A stretch of 64,000 nucleotides of DNA from Aquarana catesbeiana. Lineage: Eukaryota > Chordata > Amphibia > Anura > Ranidae. The DNA lies in assembly GCF_042186555.1 (NCBI RefSeq), contig NC_133333.1, positions 221,032,757 through 221,096,756 of the forward strand, in the 5' to 3' direction. The notes beneath the pieces were generated by a model. It made no database searches. It saw only the letters and a program-made list of their open reading frames with translations, and was not told the DNA's origin. The stretch's first letter is position 1; each line of letters starts with the position of its first letter. Position numbers and translations under genes: made by a program. Below are positions 45,004 to 55,288 of the stretch, piece by piece.

Positions 45004-46123
45004 CATTGGGCGCCAGACACTTCTTGGATGTAGAAGAGGTTTTATTTCTCTTAACAGTCCTTTTTGTATTTTTGGGGGGAAAGAGGGTTAGGGCCAGGAC
45101 ACCCTAAGATAGTTGCAAACTCAATTAGCAGACTCTGAGACTTCAATAGGAGGACAATCGTGCAAGGAAAGGCCTCCAGCAAGAAGCCACATCTGCACAT
45201 GCAGGATTGCTGTCTCCTATGGCAACAGTCTTTAACGGTCCCTAACACAAAACGTAACAGTTCTTTCAGCTTCACAACTTCTCCTTGTAGTTCTTCATAC
45301 ACTGATCTCCCGGTCTCTCACTAGACCCTCTGATTCACTGCCACTGAATCTTCACGGTAGTATCTTCCTTAAGCGTCACCCCCACTTCTCTGCTGGGTCC
45401 CTAGCTTGGCACTCCAGATACCACTCAAGCTTCACCCACTTGGTCCCTAGCTTGACACACAAGGCTGCTCTGCAAGCGTCACCTCCACTGGCTGAGTCTC
45501 TGGCTTGATTCCCACTGAAGTTTCCCGATTCTTCACCGTCCCCGGTTGGTCAAAATGCTGCTCCGGTACTTGCTTCAGTTACTCACTGTGGTCCCTGGTA
45601 ATAATTCGGATAGCTTCCCCTCTACCTCCGACCACGACAGGTTCTCTGCCAGACAGAACCGTCACTTTTGGTTGGACTGCAAGCCACAGTCCTAACCCTG
45701 CGCTGCTCTCCTGCTTCTGGATAGGCCCTCAGACAGCCTAGCAGCCAGATGTGCCCGGGATAGGCCCAATCTCCGGCCTAGCAGCCCAGGCAATACGACA
45801 CACGTCCACCCAGACAGCCATCCAGGTGGCACAGAACATAGATCACCTGACTCCACCCGAATATATAGGTTCTCCCAGCAGGCCAAGGGATTCAAAAAAA
45901 CCCCTGACCATTGACTGAGATACCCCACATACCTATAACCTGACCTTGGGTTTCCCTTCCCATATCTAGTACCACAAAGTACCCGGCCACCTAGTGGTAG
46001 AAGAGAAAAGTGCAACAATGCCAAACAGGGAGAAATCAATAGATCTCTATCAGTCAATCAGGATAACTACTCCTGGCAAGTACATTTGTGAGGAGCTCCC
46101 TGCCTAAACTACAGGGTGCTACA
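45004..46123 (-). mobile_element. LTR-like block with a tRNA-Lys-type primer site
   Basis: On minus the block starts TGTAGCACCCTGTAG (46,123 downward), runs about 1.1 kb with no open frame, has AATAAA near 45,043, and is followed by TGGCGCCCAATG (45,015 to 45,004), which resembles a primer-binding site for a tRNA-Lys. This is what one LTR plus the first bases of an internal region would look like. No second LTR, coding region or target duplication was found, so it would be a truncated element. Alternative: an unrelated dispersed repeat. Confidence 0.4.
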
Positions 46124-46157
46124 TGTACAAGACTGAAGGAAAGGCTGGAATTTAGAT

Positions 46158-47121
46158 TAGGGTTGCCACCTGTCTGGGATTCACCCGGATAGTCTGGGTT
46201 TTAAATCCTGTGTCCAGGTTTCAGTCCAACTGAAAGCTGGACACATCAGTGGCAGCCCCTAAGACCAGTCCTATCTCTCTCTCCGCTCCCAACGACTTCC
46301 AATGCTTTTATTTATATTGGTAGGGGGAACACTTTAACTGGGGTACAGACTGAGGTGGGGGATTGTACTGGGGACAGAATGACCAGGGAGGGATTATATT
46401 GGAGGACAGACTGACCTGGGGGTGGGGGGGGATTGCACTGGTGGACAGACTGACCTTGTTTGATTTAACTACGCTCCTTAAAGCGGAGTTAAACTCAAAA
46501 GTGGAACTTCCGTGTATCCGTCTACTCCCCCCCCCGGTGCCACATTTGGCACCTTTCAGGGGGGAGGGGGACGGGAACCTGTTTTTAACAGGTACCGTTC
46601 CCCCCTCCTGGGAGAAGAGGCCGCAGCCTGATCTCTCGGAAGTTTGGCCCCCTCCTCGTTCCTCCGCCGCCAGACATATTAGAAAGCTCAGCGCGCTTCA
46701 CGCATGCTCAGTAGGGAACTAGCTGTGAAGCCGAAAGGCTTCACTGCCGGGTTCCCTTACCAGGAATGGCGGCAGCTTCACCTGATAGCCGATCCGAAGA
46801 TTGGCTGAGGTGCCGACATTGCGGGCTCCCTGGACAGGTAAGTGTCTATATATTAAAAGTCAGCAGCTGCAGTATTTGTATTTTTCGCGTGGGGGGTGGG
46901 GTGGGGTGGGGGGGGGGCTGAACCTCTTCTTTAAGCTTCTCCCATTATTAACACAATTTGGCCACATACACTGTTTGTCACGGGATGCTACATGCACCAC
47001 AATACTACTCAAAGGTGTCCCAGGTTTTTTACAATGCTATAGTGTATACTGCAAAAAAAAAAAAAATTGCTGTGCGCCGCTAAAGTGTTCAGGTTTGGCT
47101 TGATGAAAGGTGGCAACCCTA
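46158..47121. mobile_element. hAT-type element, relative of 34,949-35,245
   Basis: Inverted ends TAGGGTTGCCACC and GGTGGCAACCCTA are perfect over 13 bp. The flanks ATTTAGAT (46,150-46,157) and GTTTAGAT (47,122-47,129) agree at 7 of 8. The interior phrases (GTGTCCCAGG, ATAGTGTATACTGC, GCCGCTAAAGTGTTCAGG) match the shorter relative in inverted order. It is enlarged by a TTAA element at 46,478-46,934. Confidence 0.82.
46478..46934 (+). mobile_element. TTAA-flanked element of the TTAAAGCGG family
   Basis: TTAA at 46,478-46,481 and 46,931-46,934 bound imperfect inverted ends (TTAAAGCGGAGTT and AACCTCTTCTTTAA). The landmarks listed for 23,791-24,227 recur here in the same order on the opposite strand. 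No coding capacity. It is nested in the hAT element and therefore younger. Confidence 0.75.
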
Positions 47122-47475
47122 GTTTAGATGTAATACATTACTATCTATCACTCCAGCTCCTGATTAGATGAAAAGTTATGTAAGAATATCGCAGCACTGT
47201 GTTGCAGAAGAGTGATGTACTTTCAGAAATCTGAGAGGCAGTCACTGTAGCACAGGAAACTTCTTTGTGGAGACCATGTGGCACTTACAATGCAGCAGTC
47301 AGCTCCCCTCAGTCCTCAATGGCAGAGCAGGAAACAGGTTCTGTCTTCTCTGTGTTGTCCTCTAGGCCAGGGGTGTCCAAACTTTTTTCAAAGAGGGCCA
47401 GATTTGACGAAGTGAACGTGCGTGAGGGCCGACCATTTTGCATGACCTTCTTTGAACTGTTAAAATTCGGTCTAA

Positions 47476-47908
47476 TGGCCCGTACACACGGTCGGATTTT
47501 CCGATGGAAAATGTCCGATCGGAGCGTGTTGTCGGAAATTCCGACCGTGTGTGGCTCCATCGAACATTTTCCATCGGATTTTCCGACACACAAAGTTGGA
47601 GAGCAGGAGATAAAATTTTCCGACAACAAAATCCGTTGTCGGAAATTCCGATCGTGTGTACACAAATCCGACGGACAAAGTGCCACACATGCTCAGAATA
47701 AATAAAGAGATGAAAGCTATTGGCCACTGCCCCGTTTATAGTCCCGACGTACGTGTTTTACGTCACCGCGTTCAGAACGATCAGATTTTCCGACAACTTT
47801 GTGCGACCGTGTGTATGCAAGACAAGTTTGAGCCAACATCCGTCGGAAAAAATCCATGGAATTTGTTGTCGGAATGTCCGAACAAAGTCCGACCGTGTGT
47901 ACGCCCTA
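47476..47908. mobile_element. Harbinger-type MITE, subfamily A
   Basis: TAA at 47,473-47,475 and 47,909-47,911 flank ends TGGCCCGTACACACGGTCGG and a mirrored GACCGTGTGTACGCCCTA. The interior is very close to 14,263-14,682 but reversed in orientation, including the GCCAATAGCT and CACGTACGTCGG core on minus. Confidence 0.88.
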
Positions 47909-48119
47909 TAAGTGTGTTCGTTCGAGCACTAATACACCAATACAATTCCCTTGCCTTGGTGGCTGTGTGTGGTGAAGAGATGAGCTTGGGCGTGTTATTT
48001 GGATACACCGGATTTATTGGCGTATAACAAGCACTTTCACTTTAAGAGCGAAGTTTCAGGGAAAAAAAATACATTTTAAATAAAGAACTGTGAAGCAAAA
48101 TAAGGGTCAGTGCCCACCT

Positions 48120-48582
48120 GCAGACCCACCATTGCCATGAATGCAGCACCCCCAATTGCCAGGAATGCACTCACCATTGCTAGGAATGCACTCACCATTA
48201 CCAGGAATGCAGCACCCACCATTGCCAGGAATGCACCCCACCATTGCCAGGAATGCAGCACCCACCATTGCCAGGAATGCACCCCTCCATTGCCAGGAAT
48301 GCACTCACCATTGCCAGGAATGCACTCACCATTGCCAGGAATGCACTCACCATTGCCAGGAATGCACCCACCATTGCCAGGAATGCACTCACCATTGCCA
48401 GGAATGCACCCACCATTGCCAGGAATGCACTCACCATTGCCAGGAATGCACCCACCATTGCCAGGAATGCACTCACCATTGCCAGGAATGCACTCACCAT
48501 TGCCAGGAATGCACCCACCATTGCCAGGAATGAACTCACCATTGCCAGGAATGAACTCACCATTGCCAGGAATGCACTCACA
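48120..48582. repeat. 21-bp minisatellite inside a hAT element
   Basis: About 20 units of CACCATTGCCAGGAATGCAC plus one base, extremely uniform from about 48,290 to 48,560, where CACTCACC and CACCCACC variants alternate. The 21-bp period leaves several frames open on both strands (up to about 180 codons). These are artefacts. Confidence 0.95.
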
Positions 48583-49108
48583 AGCGCCAAAGATTACCTA
48601 CAGGAGAATCTCCTGTTTATACGGCGGCCTCTTTAATAGAAAGTCCCACCTCCTTTGATGGACAGAACAGTTGTCCAATTACAGAGGCGGCCCGTAAACA
48701 GGAAATTCTCCTGTGTGTGTACGGCGCTTGGTCCCGCCTCCTCCCTGTCCCCCCTCCAAGGCATATACATCCTTTTGTGGCCCCGGCGCTGGGAGATCGT
48801 CAGGGGCCACAAAAGATATATATGTCCAAATAACCAGGCGGGCCGTTCAAGACCAGAACGCGGGCTGGACTTTGGACATGCCTGCTCTAGGCACTGTTCA
48901 AGTGGGAACCTGACCAGCAGAAAATTAATTCCTTTTTTTTCATCGTTGTTTCTCCCTCCCATGATGGCTATCAGACCACCTTCTTCCCCGCCTGCTCATG
49001 TCAGAATGGGTGTGCTAGTTTTTCTTTCCCTGCAAAGCAGGGAAAGAAATGCCAGCACATCCCTTAGTGAAAACACCTCACACTAAGCACTGTTAGGCAC
49101 ACATATAA

Positions 49109-49407
49109 TGCCACGTACACACGACCGGTTTTTCCGTCAGAATAAACTCTAGAAAAAGGAAGTTCAATAGCCAGTAGCCAATAGCTGCCCATGCGTTGTT
49201 TTTTGGTCCGTCGGAATAGCATACAGACGAACGGTTTTCCCGATAGGAATTGATTCCATTGGAAAGATTTAAAACATGTTCTATTTCTAGGTCCGTCAGA
49301 ATTTCCGAAAGAGAAAGTCAGATGAAGCCCACACACAATCGGAATATCCGATGGAATGATTTTGTCGGACCTTTTCTGCTGGAAAGTCCAGTCGTGTGTA
49401 CGTGGCA
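49109..49407. mobile_element. Harbinger-type MITE, subfamily B
   Basis: TAA at 49,106-49,108 and 49,408-49,410 flank ends TGCCACGTACACACGACCGG and the mirrored CGTGTGTACGTGGCA. The core has CAATAGCCAGTAGCCAATAG and GTCCGTCGGAATAGCATAC. It is shorter than subfamily A and closest to 51,036-51,420 and 62,709-63,132. Confidence 0.85.
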
Positions 49408-49995
49408 TAACCCTTTGATAGTACCTGATGTTAACCCCTTCCCAGCAAGTGTCATTAGTACAGTGACAGTGCATATTTTTAGCAGTGATCACTGTATTCG
49501 TGTCACTGGTTCCCACAAAGTGTCAGACTGCCCGCATTACCATCACAGTCCTACTTTAAGTTGCTGATTGCTGAAATTACTAGTACAAATAAATAAATAC
49601 AAATACCAGTATATATAATATATATAAACAAATCAATATGCGCTTATTGGGATTTTTTTTACCAAAAACATGTAGCAGAATACATATTGACCTAAATTTA
49701 TGAAGAAATTAGATTTTTTTCATTTTTATTTTATTGGATATGTTTTATAGCAGAAAATAAAAAAACTTTTTTTTTTTTTCAAAATTTTCTTTATAGCGCT
49801 AAAAAAAACAAAAAACACAGTGTTGATCAAATACCACCAAAAGAAAGCTCTATTTGTGGGGGGAAAATGACATAAATGTCATTACATTTCAGTACAGCTT
49901 TGCATAACCACATAATTGGCACTGAATGGGGTAAATCGTCCGAAGAGCAAGTGGATAGAGATGAATTGTGGTGGCCCTTTTTGAGGTAATCTGGA
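49408..49995. other. AT-rich unassigned sequence
   Basis: AT-rich DNA with T and A tracts near 49,770-49,815. No gene or clear element boundary. A TATAATATATATAA run lies near 49,613. Confidence 0.35.
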
Positions 49996-50007
49996 ATTCA
50001 TTGAACT

Positions 50008-50260
50008 CAATTGCTGGCAAGTGAGGATGAGCTCCGGCGTGTTCACACAGCCCATGCGCAGAGCCCGCCAGGAAGTCCGCACTGCACTGCGCTAATCACA
50101 GGCAGTGAGACATTTTCCCGATGCGCGGCTGCAGAGATCAGGAAATGTCTCACTGCCTGTGATTAGTGCAGTGCAGTGCCGCCTTCCTGGCGGGCTCTGC
50201 ACGTGGGCTGTGCGAACACGACGGAGCTCATGCTTACTGGCAAGCTGCTTAGGAATAGAT
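50008..50260. repeat. Fold-back repeat with arms over 110 bp
   Basis: The sequence from about 50,008 to 50,127 (TGCTGGCAAGTGAGGATGAG at its start) recurs inverted at about 50,143-50,258 with scattered mismatches. The inner 23 bp (CTAATCACAGGCAGTGAGAC onwards) pair perfectly. Short spacer; no coding. Probably a non-autonomous fold-back element. Confidence 0.8.
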
Positions 50261-50817
50261 CGGCCTCTAGTTGCAGAGAGACATTCCGTGTGACATGATG
50301 AACAATTCTGCTATAACACAGGTGAACATATCCCCTCTGAAAAGTAACAGTTCTGCTGTACATGAACATAACAGGTAGTATAGCAAATGACTCTGAAGCA
50401 GCTACACTAGAATATATATTCCAAAGTTTTCTAGATATGGAGAAAATAAAGAGGAGCACCAAGGCTACACTGTTTAGTATGTCTTTATTGGAAGTCCTCC
50501 TTTGTGATTCTCATATTTCCAAGCTTGTTTAAAGATGTATAAGATCTTATTAAATTTAACTGAAGTGAATGCTCAACTTTTTCAAAAGTCGAAGCAGAAA
50601 GAAAGATTCCTCTAGAATATTCAGACATACAAGATTCCAGGATTTGCAATATACGATAATGAATAGGTTGCATAATATTCCCACTGATAATGAAAAATAG
50701 AATCCAGAAGAATCGCCTACATGTTGGAGGAGTCAAATAAGTGTATATGAAGGACGTGCCCACAAATGTGTTCAAAATGCTTAACCCCTTTCCGTCTGCC
50801 CCCTCACCCTGGGTCTA

Positions 50818-50978
50818 AGGCTGGATTCACACCTATGCATTTTTAGTGTTTTTTGCTTTCTGCAGATTTGCACTACAGAACGTGTTCCATAAGAAACCAT
50901 GTTAAATGGACTGTAGTGCAAATCTGCAAAATGCAAAAAGCACTAAAAATGCATAGGTTTGAATCCAGCCTTAAAGTG
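50818..50978. mobile_element. Palindromic MITE of about 160 bp
   Basis: AAGGCTGGATTCACACCTAT at the left is mirrored by ATAGGTTTGAATCCAGCCTT at the right. The arms continue inwards through GCATTTTTAGTG and TGCAAATCTGCA, so nearly the whole element is one imperfect palindrome. TAA/TTA lie at the edges, which may be a TWA duplication. Confidence 0.8.
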
Positions 50979-51035
50979 GATGCTGGAGGCATGTGCTTGG
51001 CTTTTAGATCATGTGATAATTCTGACTGGCTCTAA

Positions 51036-51420
51036 TGCCGCGTACACACTACCGGACTTTACGGCAGACTTTGTCCGGCTGACTTTTCGACAGACTTTCC
51101 GAATGAACGGACTTGCCTACACACGATCAACCAAAGTCCGACAGATTCGTACGTGATGACGTACAACCGGACTAAAACAAGGAAGTTCATAGCCAGTAGC
51201 CAATAGCGTCGGTTTTTGTCCGTCGGACTAGCATACAGACGAGCGGACTTTTCGACCGGACTCGAGTCCGTCGAAAAGATTTGAAACATGTTTCATTTCT
51301 AGGTCCGTCAAACTTTTGGGGAAAAAAAGTCAGCTGGAGCCCACACACGATCAAATTATCCGACGGACTCCGGTCCACCAGACCAAGTATGCCGTAAAGT
51401 CTGGTCGTGTGTACGCGGCA
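51036..51420. mobile_element. Harbinger-type MITE, subfamily B
   Basis: Ends TGCCGCGTACACACTACCGG and the mirrored CGTGTGTACGCGGCA. The flanks are TAA on the left and TTA on the right, so the duplication is either mutated or the terminal palindrome extends into it. The core CCAGTAGCCAATAGCGTCGG and TAGCATACAGACGAG match 62,709-63,132 in reverse orientation. Confidence 0.83.
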
Positions 51421-51789
51421 TTACAGTCATCACATGATTAAGAGCCTGTCCTACCAGCTCCCAGTTGTTGCTAAGTGACTGGGAGCTATTGGTGACAGTG
51501 CGGTCCCAGTGCTGTGGGCGTGTGATTGATTAGCTCTGCCTAAACTGATAGTGAACTCACTTCTTTGATATTTCATGTGATATTTGGATAAAATGAGTCA
51601 TGTGATCCAAATATTGCATGCGATATTTAGTGAATTGAGCCCAGGGTGTGTCCACTCTGGATGGATGAGCAATGGAGACACCTTTGGACAGCAGCATTGT
51701 CAGTCTGGGGGAAGGGTAGTGTTAGATGCATTAGCACATTTAGATGGACTTGACTAACAATTTAAAGCTGAACTCCAGCTAACACTTTT

Positions 51790-52668
51790 TAGGCCCCTTT
51801 CAAGCGAGCCAGACTCCGCTGAACTGGTTTGTTTAGCAGGGGGTCTGTCTGCCCTGATGAGCAGAGCGGGCGAATGACATCTCTGTGTCCGCTCAGTTAA
51901 TGCAGAGCAGATACGGACACAACCAGCTCAGATGTACACATACCGGCTTTCTATTTACACCCGACCAGTGTTAATTTTGGCAGCAAATTTCGATTTAGTT
52001 TTAGTCTTAGTCTTAGGACTAAAATTGCATTTTAGTTTTAGTCCCATTTTAGTCTTCTGCAATTGTTTTAGTTTTAGTCGTATTTAGTCGACTAAATCTC
52101 CAGTACATTTTAGTCGACTAAAACTCATTTTAGTCTAAATCTAAAATCTAATGGGTGTAATTAAATTGTAATGCATTAGTTAACATTTCTCTACAATTTC
52201 CAAACTCATTATATACTGCTGGAGTGAAAAATCTTATATATAATTTAAGGTATTAAGGTATGAACATGCACTACAGACCAGGATTAATTTTGAAGTCAAA
52301 TTTCAATTTAGTTTTTGTCCCATTTTAGTCTTTTGACTAAAATGCCATTTTAGTTTTAGTCGTATTTTAGTCATCTCAATTGTTTTAGTCGTATTTTAGT
52401 CAACTAAAATAGTATTGATTTAGTCGACTAAAATGTTTTAGTCAACAAAATTAACACTGCACCCGACTGCTCTCCGATCCAGCCAGACGGAGGGGAATAG
52501 ATCCCCTTCTGTTTGTTTTTCCCGGGTCGGATTGGAGGTAGCCGGGTGTAAACGGACACAAGTCTGTTCACATCTGCAACTCCATAGAGGAGAATGGAGG
52601 GTCCGATTGGGTCCGTCTAAAAAACGGACAGGCGGAACTGATCTGACCTCTCATGTAAAAGGAGTCTT
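51790..52668. mobile_element. MITE with TTAGGCCCCTTTC ends, split by a hAT
   Basis: TTAGGCCCCTTTCAAGCG at the left is imperfectly mirrored by TGTAAAAGGAGTCTTAA at the right. The uninterrupted relative at 61,990-62,005 shows the empty target. Its middle is occupied by the hAT element 51,966-52,459. Phrases such as CGGACACA and GGGTCCG, in inverted orientation, fill its two halves. Confidence 0.7.
51966..52459. mobile_element. hAT-type MITE rich in GACTAAAA motifs
   Basis: Perfect inverted ends CAGTGTTAATTTTG and CAAAATTAACACTG with identical 8-bp flanks CACCCGAC (51,958-51,965 and 52,460-52,467). The interior is a dense series of TTTTAGTC/GACTAAAA words, giving strong internal self-complementarity, and repeats part of itself near 52,280-52,330. 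No protein. Confidence 0.92.
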
Positions 52669-52740
52669 AAGCAGTTATAGCAACTGTTTTTTCCCCCCCT
52701 TTTGGGACAAAGGTTAAAGAGAGTTGAAAAGCAGACTTAC

Positions 52741-54190
52741 TAGCCAGATTAAAGATAAAAAAGAAGGCGCCTCTAAGTGCAGAACACCAAAACTTTATTA
52801 GCCAAAAGAGTTAAAAACACCATTTATGAAACAAAAACAAAAAAACACTTACTAGAAGGTTGTGGTAAAAAGGCTCATCATATGTGAAAGAGCCCAGCAA
52901 TGGTGATAGTCTTTGAATGGTATTTTTTTAGCCATAGTTTTTAGCTACTGTTTTTTTAGCCATTACTCGGCATTGTGTACAGTATTCCAGCATCACTGGC
53001 ACTCCTGCCCACCACTCAGCCGGGTTAGCGGTGGCTCTGTGACATCATACTCTGGGCTCCTCCCTCCTAAACATTTGTCACCATCTGATTCGCTTCTTCA
53101 GTAGGATCTTAGAAATGCTCTATTTATAATACAGCAGTTTCCAACAGCACAAAAATTGCAGTAAAACAGATAAAGTGCACCCAAGGTACAATGGAGTATA
53201 GTAAAACGGTGGTAGGTGCACCCAACCACAGGTGTCCAACATGAAATCCCTGAAGACATTGGGTATCCCCTAAGGTCAGGAACTCGTAGAAGTAACACCA
53301 TGTTGAGCGCTTTATAGTGGTTGTGGACAGTGAAGAACACTGCTGAGCCATTTTTTTTACTGTTCGTAGACTAAACCAGAAAGAGAAAAAAGGGAGAAAA
53401 CGAAAGAACAAAAAAAAGGGGGGGGGGGGACTAAAAGGAGGGGTGAAAGAATGGGGCAGGATGCGGGAAAAATAAATTGGGGGAGGGTAGAGCGATGGAT
53501 TACAAGTGCAGCTGGTGCAAAAAAGGGACGCCAACTTCATTATTACTAAAGAGGAATTTTTCTTTTCCTTGCATCATTCTAGCAAAAAATACAGTCCCTC
53601 AAAACAACAAATTATCAGTTCACCTCCCTCAAAAAGTTACCAACCTCCATACCTCCGTTTACAACTACTTACTGTTGTACATTCACTTATGCCTCCCAAG
53701 CAGTGCAGTGCATTTCCTAAGTGTATATACTATGCGAAAGGAGAACTGAAAAATAGGCTGAATCACACTCACAAACACTATTCCGCCATACCAAAATGTC
53801 TTTATTATAGTAAAGAAATGAAAATACATTTCATTCAAAAAGCAGTACTGTTATAATTATATGCACCCCTGCTTGGTATATAGTGCATCTCTCTTGCCAT
53901 CACATCAACTGAATGTCACATCCTTTCTTCAGGAATCAAAGAGGTCACTTTACAATTGGGTGCACTGGGGACGCTGTCTCATGCTGCCATATACAACAAA
54001 GCAAGTGACTGCCAAATGGCTGGGTTGCATAGGCATATTTCACTTATGTAAAGCCTCATCAGGATTACTATTTCTGATGCAGGACTGTGAGAAAGACAGT
54101 TGAAACTCTTCAGGTCCCAAATTTAAATCCGTGAGTTGGAAATAAGGGTTAGGAGTCCCAGAAGAAATATAGAATATAAGATGTACTGTG
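52741..54190. other. Repeat-like sequence of unknown class
   Basis: Contains AAAACTTTATTAGCC near 52,790, TGTCTTTATTATAG near 53,798, A/G tracts near 53,390-53,430, and CCTCATCAGGATTAC near 54,054, a partial form of the CATCAGG core seen in other blocks. The open frames show no domain. It may be one or two degraded elements whose boundaries are not clear. Confidence 0.35.
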
Positions 54191-54366
54191 TTTTAAAGCG
54201 GTATTAAACCCAAAACCATATATGTCATGTAGCGGGTGCCTCACTCTGTCACCCGTGACTTTGTCAAGCTGGCCGCCACGATGTACACAGGCTTTTCAGC
54301 TTCAGCAGAAGTGAGAGCTGTCTGCCAGTCCCTGCATGGGCTTTTCACCCACCTCCCTCTCCTCTC

Positions 54367-54390
54367 ACACACACACACACACACACACGC
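54367..54390. repeat. (CA)n microsatellite
   Basis: About 11 CA dinucleotides following CTCCTCT. A minus-strand frame running through it (Val-Cys repeats) is not a gene. Confidence 0.9.
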
Positions 54391-54853
54391 TACTCTGTTC
54401 CTCCCCTGTGTTCCTATTGGCAGGAGGAAGAAAGCCAATTAAAGGAGCAGTTAAAGGTACCAATAAATGGGGCTTTAACAAGCAGCAGCTGAAAAGGGGT
54501 CTGGAATATGAAGTCCCAGCACAAAGCTGCTCACTGACTTTTAAAGGGACAGCGCTATAAAACCCAGCATGCTCTGCTGGCAGGAAAGGAGAGACTCCGT
54601 TTTGATTCCCAGAGGAGAATTCAGTCAGCACAAGGCTGGGAAAGAGATCCGACCTGAGGGAGAGATGCTGTCTCTCAGATGATCTCCCTGCGCGATTCAG
54701 GCCTCCATCGCCAGTCGGGACATCCAGCCTGAGAGAGGGGAATCCCAGGTGCACATCCAGGTGCATCTGCACAGACGGTGAAGCGTTCCAGTGTGAGCCT
54801 GCCTGTTCCAGGACGTTTGCTTGGGCCTTGACCGCAGGATCTGGGTGAGGGGG

Positions 54854-55275
54854 TGTCAGGGATGGGCTCATCCCTTCCTTCTCTGAGCTGGCCACTCAGC
54901 TGTCGGCTAATTGCCAGCTCCCATCTCTCTCCACAGTTACCCAGCTGTTGTTGATTCTGTTTGTCAGTCCTGCCTACTTAGAGTCGTCCAGCTCACTTGA
55001 TCTCTGCCTTCGCCTTTGTCAACATCACAGAGACTTTCTCCTGCGTTCCTGTTAAAGACTTGCTCGGCTGACGTTCCTTCTGACTCCTGATCCTGCTTGC
55101 TGTTCTACTACGTTTATCTCTGGCTCTCTGACATTTGCTTGGCTGACTACCCGATCCGGTTACTGAACTCTGGCTTGTTTTGACTACGCTTACTCTGTTT
55201 ACCTTATTACTATTATTTTTAAACAAGTGTGATTTAACTATACTTCTGTCTCAGTCTGATTCATGGTTTCTGATA
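54854..55275 (+). repeat. 5' LTR of the Gypsy element
   Basis: Starts TGTCAGGGATGGG and ends in CTGATA. It matches 59,604-60,027 almost throughout; differences include a 4-bp length change near position 23 and variation in the ATTATT stretch near the end. It would hold promoter and polyadenylation signals; no clear TATA box was picked out. Confidence 0.92.
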
Positions 55276-55288
55276 GTAGGTGAAGGCC

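Larger units (their letters stand above)
47368..48884. mobile_element. hAT-type element holding a MITE and a minisatellite
   Basis: The left end CAGGGGTGTCCAAACTTTT is mirrored by GGACTTTGGACATGCCTG at the right. Identical 8-bp flanks CTCTAGGC lie at 47,360-47,367 and 48,885-48,892. No transposase is encoded. A Harbinger-type MITE (47,476-47,908) and a 21-bp minisatellite (about 48,120-48,580) make up most of its 1.5 kb. After the array, CCTCCTTTGATGG-type sequence and a hairpin-like CAGGAGAATCTCCTG near 48,600 complete the element. Confidence 0.9.
51646..52740. repeat. Dispersed repeat interrupted by nested elements
   Basis: The segments 51,646-51,789 and 52,669-52,730 together match 61,868-62,035 (CACTCTGGATG, ACCTTTGGACA, CAGCATTGTCAGTCTGGGG, GCAGTTA). 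In the second copy the two parts are continuous. The difference is the inserted MITE at 51,790-52,668. Confidence 0.7.

Noticed and set aside
48110..48658. 182-codon plus frame and matching minus frames
   Set aside because: Produced by the 21-bp minisatellite inside the hAT element; all frames stay open at once.
54365..54895. 176-codon minus frame
   Set aside because: It ends in a (CA)n microsatellite and overlaps the Gypsy LTR; no domain and no codon signature.
54993..55226. Minus frame in the 5' LTR, also present at 59,739-59,978
   Set aside because: It is repeated only because the LTR is repeated; no domain and opposite to the element's coding strand.
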